From contig NZ_CP059200.1 of assembly GCF_014251755.1 (NCBI RefSeq), positions 288,286 through 352,285 on the forward strand: a stretch of 64,000 bases of DNA, read 5' to 3'. The notes under the pieces were generated by a model. That model ran no database searches, was not told the DNA's origin, and worked only from the letters and a program-made list of their open reading frames with translations. Shown piece by piece: positions 26,415 to 34,979 of this stretch. Position numbers and translations under genes: made by a program. Numbering within the stretch: position 1 is the first letter of the stretch; the number at the start of each line of letters is the position of its first letter. Source of the DNA: Blattabacterium cuenoti. GTDB taxonomy: Bacteria; Bacteroidota; Bacteroidia; Flavobacteriales; Blattabacteriaceae.

Positions 26415-27755
26415 ATGCAAAAAAAAAAATCTTCTATAGGATGGAGAAATGAAAATAAGCACCCTTCTCTTTCGGAAGTTTTTTCTTCCGTTTCTGTTCC
26501 TAAACAGAAAGGAATATGGAAAAAACTTTTTGCTTTTACTGGTCCAGGATTATTAATTGCTGTAGGATATATGGATCCAGGAAATTGGGCCACAGATATT
26601 GCTGGTGGCTCTCAATTTGGTTACATGCTTTTATCCGTTATTTTTATATCCAATTTTTTTGCCATCATTTTGCAACATTTAGCTTTAAAATTAGGAATTG
26701 TTTGTGAAAGAGATTTAGCACAAGCTTGTAGAGATCACTATACACCCTTGATTAGTTTTATCCTATGGATATTATGTGAAATTTCTATTGCAGCTTGTGA
26801 TTTAGCTGAAATCATTGGTTCTGTATTAGCCTTAAAATTGCTTTTCGGAATTCCTATTACATGGGGAGTATTGATTACAGCTATAGATGTTTTGATTATT
26901 TTATTTTTCCAATCTAAAGGATTTAGATATATTGAAAGTGTAGTAGCCGCTTTAATTTTTACAATTTTAGTTTGTTTTAGTTTTGAAATTATTAGTTCAA
27001 AACCTGAAATTTTTCCCATATTAAAAGGAATTGTTCCTAACCCTGAAATTATAAAAGATTCGCATTCTTTCTATATATCTATAGGAATATTAGGAGCCAC
27101 GGTCATGCCTCATAATCTTTATCTTCACTCCAGTATCATACAAACCAGAGATTATCCACGTACTACTGAAGGAAAAAAAATGGCGATAAAATATGCGACC
27201 ATAGACAGTACCTTATCTTTATCTTTAGCATTTTTCATCAATGCTGCTATATTAATTATATCGGCAGCTACTTTTCATAAAACTGGATATACAGAAGTTG
27301 CAGACATTATGGATGCACACAAACTTTTAAATCCGATACTAGGATCTAGCCTATCGGGAGTTTTTTTTGCCTTAGCTTTACTAGCATCAGGACAAAATTC
27401 AACACTAACTGGAACTCTAGCTGGACAAATAGTCATGGAAGGGTTTATTAATATAAAATTTAAACCTTGGATTCGAAGATTAATTACGAGACTTATAGCT
27501 ATTGTTCCTGCTATGATTGTCTCTATTGTTTATGGAGAAAAAGGAACAACGGAATTATTAATAATCAGTCAAATCATTTTATCAATCCAACTAAGTTTTG
27601 CTATTATTCCATTAGTGAATTTTACAGGAGATTCTGAAAAAATGGGACCCTTTGTAAATGGACCGATTTTAAAAATATCAGCTTGGGGTATTACAATCAT
27701 CATTCTATTGCTAAATTTATTTTTATTATATAATACTTTATTGGGAAGAAGATAA
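26415..27755 (+). CDS. mntH: Nramp-family divalent metal ion transporter (MntH type)
   Basis: This proton-coupled inner-membrane importer takes up Mn(II) or Fe(II). The 446-residue product has about eleven hydrophobic segments and the metal-site motifs DPGNWATD in TM1 (family DPGN) and MPHNLYLHSS in TM6 (family MPH), plus the Nramp signature around GQNSTLTGTLAGQ. Manganese is the usual substrate of bacterial members, but iron cannot be excluded. The 3' end overlaps convergent rplI by 18 bases. No regulator gene is adjacent. Confidence 0.92.
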   Translation: MQKKKSSIGWRNENKHPSLSEVFSSVSVPKQKGIWKKLFAFTGPGLLIAVGYMDPGNWATDIAGGSQFGYMLLSVIFISNFFAIILQHLALKLGIVCERDLAQACRDHYTPLISFILWILCEISIAACDLAEIIGSVLALKLLFGIPITWGVLITAIDVLIILFFQSKGFRYIESVVAALIFTILVCFSFEIISSKPEIFPILKGIVPNPEIIKDSHSFYISIGILGATVMPHNLYLHSSIIQTRDYPRTTEGKKMAIKYATIDSTLSLSLAFFINAAILIISAATFHKTGYTEVADIMDAHKLLNPILGSSLSGVFFALALLASGQNSTLTGTLAGQIVMEGFINIKFKPWIRRLITRLIAIVPAMIVSIVYGEKGTTELLIISQIILSIQLSFAIIPLVNFTGDSEKMGPFVNGPILKISAWGITIIILLLNLFLLYNTLLGRR

Positions 27756-28193
27756 TACTTCAAAATTTAACGTAAATTCGCGTTTTCTATGTAATCGGAT
27801 CCTTGCCTGATGTTTTCCTATTGTTTTAATAACTTTATTTCCAGGTATTCTAATAAATTTTTTATCTATAAAAATTCCTTCTTTATTCAAAACTTTCATA
27901 AGATATTGATTATTAATAGAACCGAAAAGTTTTCCTCCTTTCCCTACCTTTACTGGTATTTTAATAATTAATTTTCTTAATTTCTCTTCTATTTCTTTCG
28001 ATTTTTCAATTAAAAAACGTTCTTTTTTAGAACGTTGGTTCAATATTTCATGAGTATTTTTGATAGTCCCAGGCAATGCTAAAACAGCATATCCTTTAGG
28101 AATGAGATAGTTTCTAGCATAACCAGGTTTTACATCTAATTCATCGTATTGAAACCCTAAATTTTCTATATCTTTTTTAAGAAGAATTTTCAT
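27738..28193 (-). CDS. rplI: 50S ribosomal protein L9
   Basis: L9 binds 23S rRNA and bridges to the neighbouring ribosome. The 151-residue product has the N-terminal domain with LKKDIENLGFQYDELDVKPG and YARNYLIPKGYAV, the long connecting helix (KSKEIEEKLRKL) and the C-terminal domain (GKLFGSINNQYLM). It is last of the rpsF-rpsR-rplI operon (2-base gap from rpsR) and overlaps mntH at its 3' end. Confidence 0.95.
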   Translation of the reverse strand: MKILLKKDIENLGFQYDELDVKPGYARNYLIPKGYAVLALPGTIKNTHEILNQRSKKERFLIEKSKEIEEKLRKLIIKIPVKVGKGGKLFGSINNQYLMKVLNKEGIFIDKKFIRIPGNKVIKTIGKHQARIRLHRKREFTLNFEVLSSSQ

Positions 28194-28195
28194 GT

Positions 28196-28498
28196 TTATC
28201 TTAAATCATCTGTAACAAAAGGTAAAAGACCAATTTGCCTACATCTTTTAATAGCCGCATTTAATTTATTTTGATGTTTTTGTAAAGTGCCTGTGATACG
28301 ACGTGGTAAAATTTTTCCTTGCGCATTCAGAAATGTGATTAAAAATGTAGGATCTTTATAATCTATATATTTAATATTTTTTTGTTCAAAGAAACAATAT
28401 TTTTTTTCTACTTTGGTTTCTATTTTTATAGGAGATAAATATCTTAATTCATTATCTACTACTTTCTTTTCATGTTTATGGTTTTCCTCTAATATCAT
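28196..28498 (-). CDS. rpsR: 30S ribosomal protein S18
   Basis: S18 pairs with S6 on the small-subunit platform. The 100-residue product has the conserved IDYKDPTFLITFLNAQGKI core, then PRRITGTLQKHQNKLNAAIKRCRQIGLLPF. The N-terminal part is longer than in E. coli, and the first-strand motif reads KKYCFFEQK with a single cysteine. Its ATG overlaps the rpsF stop by 4 bases. Confidence 0.95.
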   Translation of the reverse strand: MILEENHKHEKKVVDNELRYLSPIKIETKVEKKYCFFEQKNIKYIDYKDPTFLITFLNAQGKILPRRITGTLQKHQNKLNAAIKRCRQIGLLPFVTDDLR

Positions 28499-28845
28499 AA
28501 TTCTTCATTTTTTTTTAACAATTTTTTTCTTCTTTTTTCAGCATATTCTATTCCATATTTATTTAATTTTACAGTTAAAAAACGTAAAATACGTTCATCT
28601 TGTCTTAATTTCAATTCTAAATCAGAAACTAAATCAGAATTTAACAAAAATTCAAATAAATGAAAACAACCGCTTTGTTTTTTTTGAATGGAATAAGCTA
28701 GTTTTTTTAATCCCCAATGTTCCTGATGAACGATTTTTCCTTTTTTTTGTATGATATAATTTTCATATTCTTTTGCTGTTTCTTTTGCTTGTTCATCAGA
28801 TAATATAGGAGTGATTATTATAATATTTTCATAATGTTGAAACAT
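28495..28845 (-). CDS. rpsF: 30S ribosomal protein S6
   Basis: S6 binds S18 and 16S rRNA. I chose the ATG at 28845, giving 116 residues that start MFQHYENIIIITPILSDEQ, which aligns with the usual MxxYE start. The longer frame from 28896 adds 17 residues that look like noise. Conserved KIVHQEHWGLKKLAYSIQKK and RQDERILRFLTVKL segments are present. It is first of the rpsF-rpsR-rplI operon, downstream of gltX. Confidence 0.94.
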   Translation of the reverse strand: MFQHYENIIIITPILSDEQAKETAKEYENYIIQKKGKIVHQEHWGLKKLAYSIQKKQSGCFHLFEFLLNSDLVSDLELKLRQDERILRFLTVKLNKYGIEYAEKRRKKLLKKNEEL

Positions 28846-28903
28846 TGAATTTTTTTTACGGAAATGTAAATCTATATTTTTATGTTCTTTTTTCAAAAAG
28901 ATT

Positions 28904-30412
28904 CTAAATTTTTTCTTTAATTTGATTGATTAGTTTTTCGATGCGTAGGATACTTTCTTTTTTTCCAATCATTTCAAAAATGATGAAAATATCAATTCCT
29001 TTTAGAACACCCACTAAAGCTAAACGAAATAATTGCATGGTTTGATTTTTATTTTTTGTTTGTTGAAAAACAAATCTCAAATTGAAAGACGTAAATTGAT
29101 TGATGTTATATAACAATATTTTAGCATTCTCTAATTGAAAAATAGTATTTTCATGACAAATTTTATTGAAAAAATTAACTTCATAAGAATGAGGAGAAAT
29201 AAAAAAATAAAAAGAATGTTCCCATATTTCATGAATAAAATGAATTCTATCCATTGTTAAATGGATGACTTTCCATAAATAATCTATTTTGCATAAAATA
29301 GAACGTGTTTTGATTTCTTCGAAAAGAAATGCAAATATTTTTTCTTTTTTTTTATTTAAATATTTTTTATTGAACCAATTTGCTTTTTTGATATCAAAAT
29401 AAACACCAGATTTTTTTATTTTTTCTAAAGAAAATAAATTGATTAATTCTTGTAAAGAGAAGATTTCTCTTTCAACTCCAGGATTCCATCCTAATAAAGC
29501 TAACATATTCACAAATGCTTCTGAAAAATAACCTAATTCCCTATATCCTGGTATGATAATTTTTGTTTTTGGAATTTTCCATTGTATAGGATATATAGGA
29601 AAATTGAAACTATCTGTATTTCTTTTACTAATTTTTCCTTTTCCATCATTTCTTAAAATTAAAGGCAAATGTGCAAAATGAGGAAGGGTCCACCCTAAAG
29701 ATCTATATAACAATACATGCAAAGACATAGATGGAAGCCATTCTTCTCCTCTGATTACATGAGTAATTTTCATTAAATAATCGTCTATTGTATTCGCTAA
29801 ATGATAAGTAGCTACTCCATCCGATTTTAACAAAATTTTATCATCTAAGTGATCTGTATCAACTATTATATTTCCACGTATGATATCATGCATTTTCAAT
29901 GTTTTTCCAGGTTCTATTTTAAATCGAACGACATAAGAACAAGATCGCAATTTATCATGTAATTGTTCTTCCGTCATAGTTAAAGAATTATTCAGTTTCA
30001 TTCTAATTCTAGAATTATAAGAAAAAGTTAACCCACGATGATTATATTCTTTTCTTTTTTTATCAAGATCCTGATCTGTGTCAAAAGCATAATAAGCATC
30101 CCCTTTTTTTAACAATTTATTGATATACATACGATAAATATTTATCCTTTTAGATTGATAATAAGGAGAATAAATACCTCCATATCCAACTCCTTCGTCA
30201 GGTTCTATATGACACCATTTCAATGTTTCCAAAATATATGATTCAGAATTCTCAACAAATCTTTTTCGATCAGTATCTTCTATTCTAAGGATGAATCTTC
30301 CTCCATGTTTTTTAGCAAAAAGATAATTATATAATGCGGTTCTGATTCCACCTAAATGAAGTGGACCTGTAGGACTAGGAGCAAAACGAACTCTTACAGA
30401 ATGTTGTAACAT
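28904..30412 (-). CDS. gltX: Glutamyl-tRNA synthetase
   Basis: GltX charges tRNA-Glu, and possibly tRNA-Gln if an amidotransferase is present. The 502-residue class I enzyme has the HIGH-type motif in PTGPLHLGGIRTALYNYL (residues 15-32) and the KMSKS-type motif in GKGKISKRN near residue 258, followed by a helical anticodon-binding domain. Length is normal. It follows mnmE with a 12-base gap. Confidence 0.95.
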   Translation of the reverse strand: MLQHSVRVRFAPSPTGPLHLGGIRTALYNYLFAKKHGGRFILRIEDTDRKRFVENSESYILETLKWCHIEPDEGVGYGGIYSPYYQSKRINIYRMYINKLLKKGDAYYAFDTDQDLDKKRKEYNHRGLTFSYNSRIRMKLNNSLTMTEEQLHDKLRSCSYVVRFKIEPGKTLKMHDIIRGNIIVDTDHLDDKILLKSDGVATYHLANTIDDYLMKITHVIRGEEWLPSMSLHVLLYRSLGWTLPHFAHLPLILRNDGKGKISKRNTDSFNFPIYPIQWKIPKTKIIIPGYRELGYFSEAFVNMLALLGWNPGVEREIFSLQELINLFSLEKIKKSGVYFDIKKANWFNKKYLNKKKEKIFAFLFEEIKTRSILCKIDYLWKVIHLTMDRIHFIHEIWEHSFYFFISPHSYEVNFFNKICHENTIFQLENAKILLYNINQFTSFNLRFVFQQTKNKNQTMQLFRLALVGVLKGIDIFIIFEMIGKKESILRIEKLINQIKEKI

Positions 30413-30424
30413 AATTTATCAATC

Positions 30425-31822
30425 TTATTTTCCGATACAAAATTTTGAAAAAATATTTTTGAGTATATCTTCACTTGTGATTTCTCCCGTAATCTCTCCT
30501 AAATACCGTAATGCTTCTTTAAGATATATTGAAACCAAATCTGTTGAAAATCCTTTATGAAAAGCATTATGTGCCAATGAGAGTTCTTTTAATGAGAGTT
30601 TCAAAGCTTCATAATGTCTGTGTTGTGTCACTACTATTTTTTGTTCTTTTAATTTATCCAAAAATAAAGAACTCAAAGCATGGAGTACCCTTTTGACTTC
30701 AGGATAATTCTTTGAAGAAATTTCAAAAAAATAAGGAATCTTTGACTTACAATTTTCAAAATCATGAAAATAAAAAGGAGATATATCTGATTTATTCGCT
30801 ATAACAAAAATATTTTTTAGTGGATATTTTTTGTGAATGTTTTGAATATTACTAATCATTTTTTGTTCTTCTTTATTCGAAGAATCAAAAATATAGAATA
30901 TGACTTGAGACTCTTCTATTTTTTTCATGGTTCTTTCCACTCCCATAATTTCTATAGGATCTTGGGTTTTTCTAATTCCTGCTGTATCCCAAAAATGAAA
31001 AAGAATTCCATTTAAAATAATTTTTCCTCCCACACAATCTCTAGTTGTTCCTTTTATATGGGATATAATAGAACGGTCTTCCTGAATTACCTGATTAAAA
31101 AAAGTTGATTTTCCCACATTGGTATCTCCAATAATGACCACATCTATTCCTTTTTTTATAGCATTTCCTAACGAAAAAGATTCAATTAAATCTTTTAAAA
31201 TTCCTTCTAATTCTTGTAAAAAAGAAAAAAGTTCTGATCTTTTAGCAAAAATCACATTTTCTTCGCCAAAATCCAATTCCAATTCTAGTAAAGAGGCAAA
31301 ATCCAATAACTTTTTTCTTAAATACTTAATAGTATTAGACAATGTTCCTTTGATTTGTTGTAAAGAGATTTCATGACAGATTTTATTTTCAGATACAATC
31401 AAATCAGCTATTGCTTCAGCTTGTGATAAATCCAATTTTTGATTTATAAAAGCACGAAATGTAAATTCTCCAGGACGAGCCAAACGGATTCCTTTTCTAA
31501 TAAGCAATTGCAATATCTGCTGTTGAATATAATAAGATCCATGACAAGAAATTTCTATCATATTCTCTCCTGTATAAGAAAAAGGAAATCTAAAAATAGA
31601 AACTAAGACTTGATCTAATAAATGATGATTTTCTGATACAATATATCCTAAATGAATCGTATGTGTAGATTGATTTTCCAGTTTTTTTCCAGGTTTAATA
31701 GAAGTAAAAACATTTTCAACAGTAGATATGGATTTTTTTCCAGAAATACGAATAACAGAAATAGCACTAGATCCAATAGGAGTTGCTAAAGCAGCAATGG
31801 TATCATCATCTAAATCTAACAT
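30425..31822 (-). CDS. mnmE: tRNA modification GTPase MnmE
   Basis: MnmE, with MnmG, installs the cmnm5 group on wobble U34 of several tRNAs. The 465-residue product has the N-terminal tetrahydrofolate-binding domain (MLDLDDDTIAALATPIGSSA and CHGSYYIQQQ), an inserted G domain (GDTNVGKSTFFNQV, DTAGIRKT, NKSD) and the C-terminal CIGK motif (family C-[IL]-G-K) with Cys462. It is complete. prmC is divergent upstream. Confidence 0.96.
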   Translation of the reverse strand: MLDLDDDTIAALATPIGSSAISVIRISGKKSISTVENVFTSIKPGKKLENQSTHTIHLGYIVSENHHLLDQVLVSIFRFPFSYTGENMIEISCHGSYYIQQQILQLLIRKGIRLARPGEFTFRAFINQKLDLSQAEAIADLIVSENKICHEISLQQIKGTLSNTIKYLRKKLLDFASLLELELDFGEENVIFAKRSELFSFLQELEGILKDLIESFSLGNAIKKGIDVVIIGDTNVGKSTFFNQVIQEDRSIISHIKGTTRDCVGGKIILNGILFHFWDTAGIRKTQDPIEIMGVERTMKKIEESQVIFYIFDSSNKEEQKMISNIQNIHKKYPLKNIFVIANKSDISPFYFHDFENCKSKIPYFFEISSKNYPEVKRVLHALSSLFLDKLKEQKIVVTQHRHYEALKLSLKELSLAHNAFHKGFSTDLVSIYLKEALRYLGEITGEITSEDILKNIFSKFCIGK

Positions 31823-31898
31823 AAATAAACGAACAAATTATGTGTTGTAATTTAAAATAAGTATTTTTTTGAAATTCTCATCATTTTAATTTCATCAT

Positions 31899-32807
31899 AT
31901 GGGATCTTTTGACAAATTTTACCGTGTGTTTCAAAACACTCTTCAAGACTTATATCCAGAACCTAAGGAATTAGAAAGTATTTTTTTCTTACTCACGACC
32001 CACATTTTTCAATGTGATAAAACAACTATTTTATTACGGGTAAATAGAAAAGAACAAATTCATTTTGTTACTTACGATAAGTTAATCAAAAAATTGTGGG
32101 AATTGAAAAAAAATAGACCCATACAATATGTCATTGGTCATGCCTACTTTTTTGGAATGAAATTCATTGTTAATGAAAAAGTATTTATTCCTAGACCAGA
32201 AACAGAAGAATTGGTATCATGGATACTACAGGATCATAAAAAAGATTATTGCCTTCATGACAATCATCCCATTCAAGTCTTTGATATTGGAACAGGAAGT
32301 GGATGTATTAGTATTACTTTAAAAAAGAAAAAACCTGAATTTGTACATATTTATGCCATGGACTCTGATCAAGAAGCTCTTAACATAGCTAAAAAAAACG
32401 CAAAATTACATAATGTAAAAATTTCATTAAACAATGTGGATGTTTTGAAAGATGGAATGGATATTCCTACAAAAATAAATAAAAATTCTGTTCACATTAT
32501 CGTAAGTAATCCTCCCTATGTAAGAATATCTGAAAAAAAACTTCTACACCCAAACATTGTTCAATACGAACCTTATCAAGCTTTATTTGTTCCTGATAAA
32601 AAACCTTTGATTTTTTATCAAAAAATTTCTTTTTGGATCAAAAAAAGACTAAATGGAATCGTTTATATTTATTTTGAAATCAACCAATTTATTTATTTGG
32701 ATATCATTGATCTTTTGAAAAAAATGGGATTTTTAAATATAGAAATCAGAAGAGACTTTCAAGGTTTTTTCAGAATGGTTCGTGCAATTTATTACGCAAA
32801 TAAATAA
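31899..32807 (+). CDS. prmC: Peptide chain release factor N5-glutamine methyltransferase PrmC
   Basis: PrmC methylates the GGQ glutamine of release factors 1 and 2. The 302-residue product has the N-terminal helical domain ending PIQYVIGHAYFFG, the IPRPETEELV segment (97-106), SAM motif I FDIGTGSGCISI (128-139) and the catalytic NPPYV (204-208). It is complete. ligA follows after 13 bases. Confidence 0.94.
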   Translation: MGSFDKFYRVFQNTLQDLYPEPKELESIFFLLTTHIFQCDKTTILLRVNRKEQIHFVTYDKLIKKLWELKKNRPIQYVIGHAYFFGMKFIVNEKVFIPRPETEELVSWILQDHKKDYCLHDNHPIQVFDIGTGSGCISITLKKKKPEFVHIYAMDSDQEALNIAKKNAKLHNVKISLNNVDVLKDGMDIPTKINKNSVHIIVSNPPYVRISEKKLLHPNIVQYEPYQALFVPDKKPLIFYQKISFWIKKRLNGIVYIYFEINQFIYLDIIDLLKKMGFLNIEIRRDFQGFFRMVRAIYYANK

Positions 32808-32820
32808 ATCATAATAACAA

Positions 32821-34845
32821 ATGGATAAAAAAATAGAAAAAAAAATATTTCAACTCAAAAAAGAATTGTTAAAATATAATGATCAATATTATAATTTTGG
32901 GATTTCAGAAATATCAGATTATCATTTTGATAAAAAATTGAAAGAATTATCTCTTTTAGAAAATCTATATCCTGAATTCCAGACTTCTACTTCTCCTACA
33001 ATCAAAGTAGGAGCAAAAGTTCATCCAACCGATTCTTCTATCTCTCCTGTTTATCATTATAAATATAAAATGTATTCTATTCAAAATACCTATTCTAAAA
33101 AAGAATTAATGATTTGGAAAACAAAAATAAGTAAATCAGTTCATTCTTTATCTTTTGTATGCGAACCCAAATATGATGGAGTCTCTATTAATTTGATTTA
33201 TAAAAACGGATTTTTAACCAATGCGGTAACTCGTGGTGATGGAGAAAAAGGAGAAAATGTCACAAAAAATATAAAAACGATAAAATATATTCCTTTCAAA
33301 TTAATAGGAAATCATTATCCTACGTATCTTGAAATACGTGGAGAAATTTTTCTTCCTATAAAGAATTTTATAGAAATAAATCAACAACGGATAAACAATG
33401 GCCTACCCCCTTATACCAATCCAAGAAATACGGCGAGTGGGACACTGAAAATTCGTGATCCTAAAGAAGTACGTAAAAGAGATTTATTTTGTATAGCATT
33501 TCATGTTGTAGGAAAACATTTACCTTTTAGTACACAATATGAAGCTATAAAATACATAAAAAATTGGGGGTTTCAAGCTCCTACAGCACGTTTTTGCAGA
33601 AACATGAAAGAAGTATTCCATTTTATAGACTTTTGGAAAATCTGTCAAAACCAACTCCCTTATCATACGGACGGAATAGTCATTAAAGTGAATGAATATC
33701 AAAAACAATCCTTTTTAGGATTTACCAATAAATACCCACGTTGGGCTATCGCCTATAAGTTCAGACAAAAATTGTCTGAAACCAAATTATTAAGTATTAC
33801 GTTTCAAGTGGGACGTACGGGAATCATTACTCCTGTAGCCAATGTTGTTCCTATTTTAATTACTGGAACCACAATCAAAAGAGTTGCACTTTATAATGAT
33901 CGTTTCATACAAAAAATGGGTCTTCATTATGAAGATACCCTTTTATTAGAAAAAGGAGGAAATATCATTCCAAAAGTCACAGAAATCAACATACAAAAAA
34001 GATCGAATCAAACTTTTCCTGTATTTTTTTTAAAAAAATGTCCATCATGTAATAGCATTTTAACGAAAAAAAATGAATTATTTTACTGTACTCATCAAAA
34101 CTGTTTTTCTAAAAGAATAGGAAAAATAATACACTTTGTAAATGTGATGAATATAAAAAAAATTGGAGTAAAAATGATTCATAAATTATATAAAAAAGGT
34201 TTTTTATATAATTTTTATGATTTATATGAATTGAAAAAAAAAGAACTATTTCAAATAGATGGAGTCAAAGAAAAATTGGCATGTGGTATTTTGAATAATA
34301 TAGAGAAATCTAAAGAAAACCCCTATTGTAGAGTATTATTTGCCTTAGGAATTCGTTATATAGGAGAATATTTTTCCAAAAAATTGACAGAACATTTTTT
34401 GGATATCAATTCTTTGATGCATGCAAATTATAATCATTTAATTTCTATTTCTGGAATAGGAAAAAAAATTGCAAAAAGTATCATTACTTATTTTTCAATT
34501 ACGGAACATATACACATAGTTAAAATTCTTGTAAAATATGGATTACAATTACATATTACAAAATGTATGATGATACAAAAATATTCTTTGATTCAAGGAA
34601 AATCTTTTGTATTTACAGGTAAATTATCTTGTTTGACCCGAAATGAGGCTAAAAATATAGTAGAATTTTTAGGTGGAAGAGTATATAATACGGTCAATAA
34701 TAAAATTAATTTTATAGTAGTTGGAAAAAATTTCGGTTCCAAATTAAAAAAAAGTATGAAAAAAAATCACGTAAAAATTTTGACAGAACAGATTTTTTTG
34801 GATTGGATTCAAAAAGAAAAAAATCAAAATAGATCAATTTTTTAA
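32821..34845 (+). CDS. ligA: NAD-dependent DNA ligase LigA
   Basis: LigA seals nicks between Okazaki fragments. The 674-residue product has domain Ia (YYNFGISEISDYHFDKKL), the adenylation lysine in PKYDG (Lys117), an OB-fold, a four-cysteine zinc finger (CPSCNSI then YCTHQNC), helix-hairpin-helix repeats (near HANYNHLISISGIGKKIA) and a C-terminal BRCT domain (GKSFVFTGKLSCLTRNEAK). All domains are kept, unlike several other replication proteins in this window. Confidence 0.96.
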   Translation: MDKKIEKKIFQLKKELLKYNDQYYNFGISEISDYHFDKKLKELSLLENLYPEFQTSTSPTIKVGAKVHPTDSSISPVYHYKYKMYSIQNTYSKKELMIWKTKISKSVHSLSFVCEPKYDGVSINLIYKNGFLTNAVTRGDGEKGENVTKNIKTIKYIPFKLIGNHYPTYLEIRGEIFLPIKNFIEINQQRINNGLPPYTNPRNTASGTLKIRDPKEVRKRDLFCIAFHVVGKHLPFSTQYEAIKYIKNWGFQAPTARFCRNMKEVFHFIDFWKICQNQLPYHTDGIVIKVNEYQKQSFLGFTNKYPRWAIAYKFRQKLSETKLLSITFQVGRTGIITPVANVVPILITGTTIKRVALYNDRFIQKMGLHYEDTLLLEKGGNIIPKVTEINIQKRSNQTFPVFFLKKCPSCNSILTKKNELFYCTHQNCFSKRIGKIIHFVNVMNIKKIGVKMIHKLYKKGFLYNFYDLYELKKKELFQIDGVKEKLACGILNNIEKSKENPYCRVLFALGIRYIGEYFSKKLTEHFLDINSLMHANYNHLISISGIGKKIAKSIITYFSITEHIHIVKILVKYGLQLHITKCMMIQKYSLIQGKSFVFTGKLSCLTRNEAKNIVEFLGGRVYNTVNNKINFIVVGKNFGSKLKKSMKKNHVKILTEQIFLDWIQKEKNQNRSIF

Positions 34846-34979
34846 CAATGGACAGTAATTCATTAAAGTCCGTATATATGGTTTTGTTTTTCATATAGAA
34901 AACAGTATATTTAATTTACAAGTAAGTGGGGATTGATTCTTAGATGAGTTAATCCATTAAGTCAGAAATCTATTTTTTT
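34846..34979 (+). other. Intergenic region before lon with inverted repeats
   Basis: This 134-base gap has no plausible gene. It contains GGATT...AATCC (34929-34954 region) and GGAC...GTCC (around 34852-34872) inverted repeats, but no TAnnTTTG match that I can find. The lon promoter or a heat-shock operator is presumably here. I see no CIRCE-like element. Confidence 0.4.
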
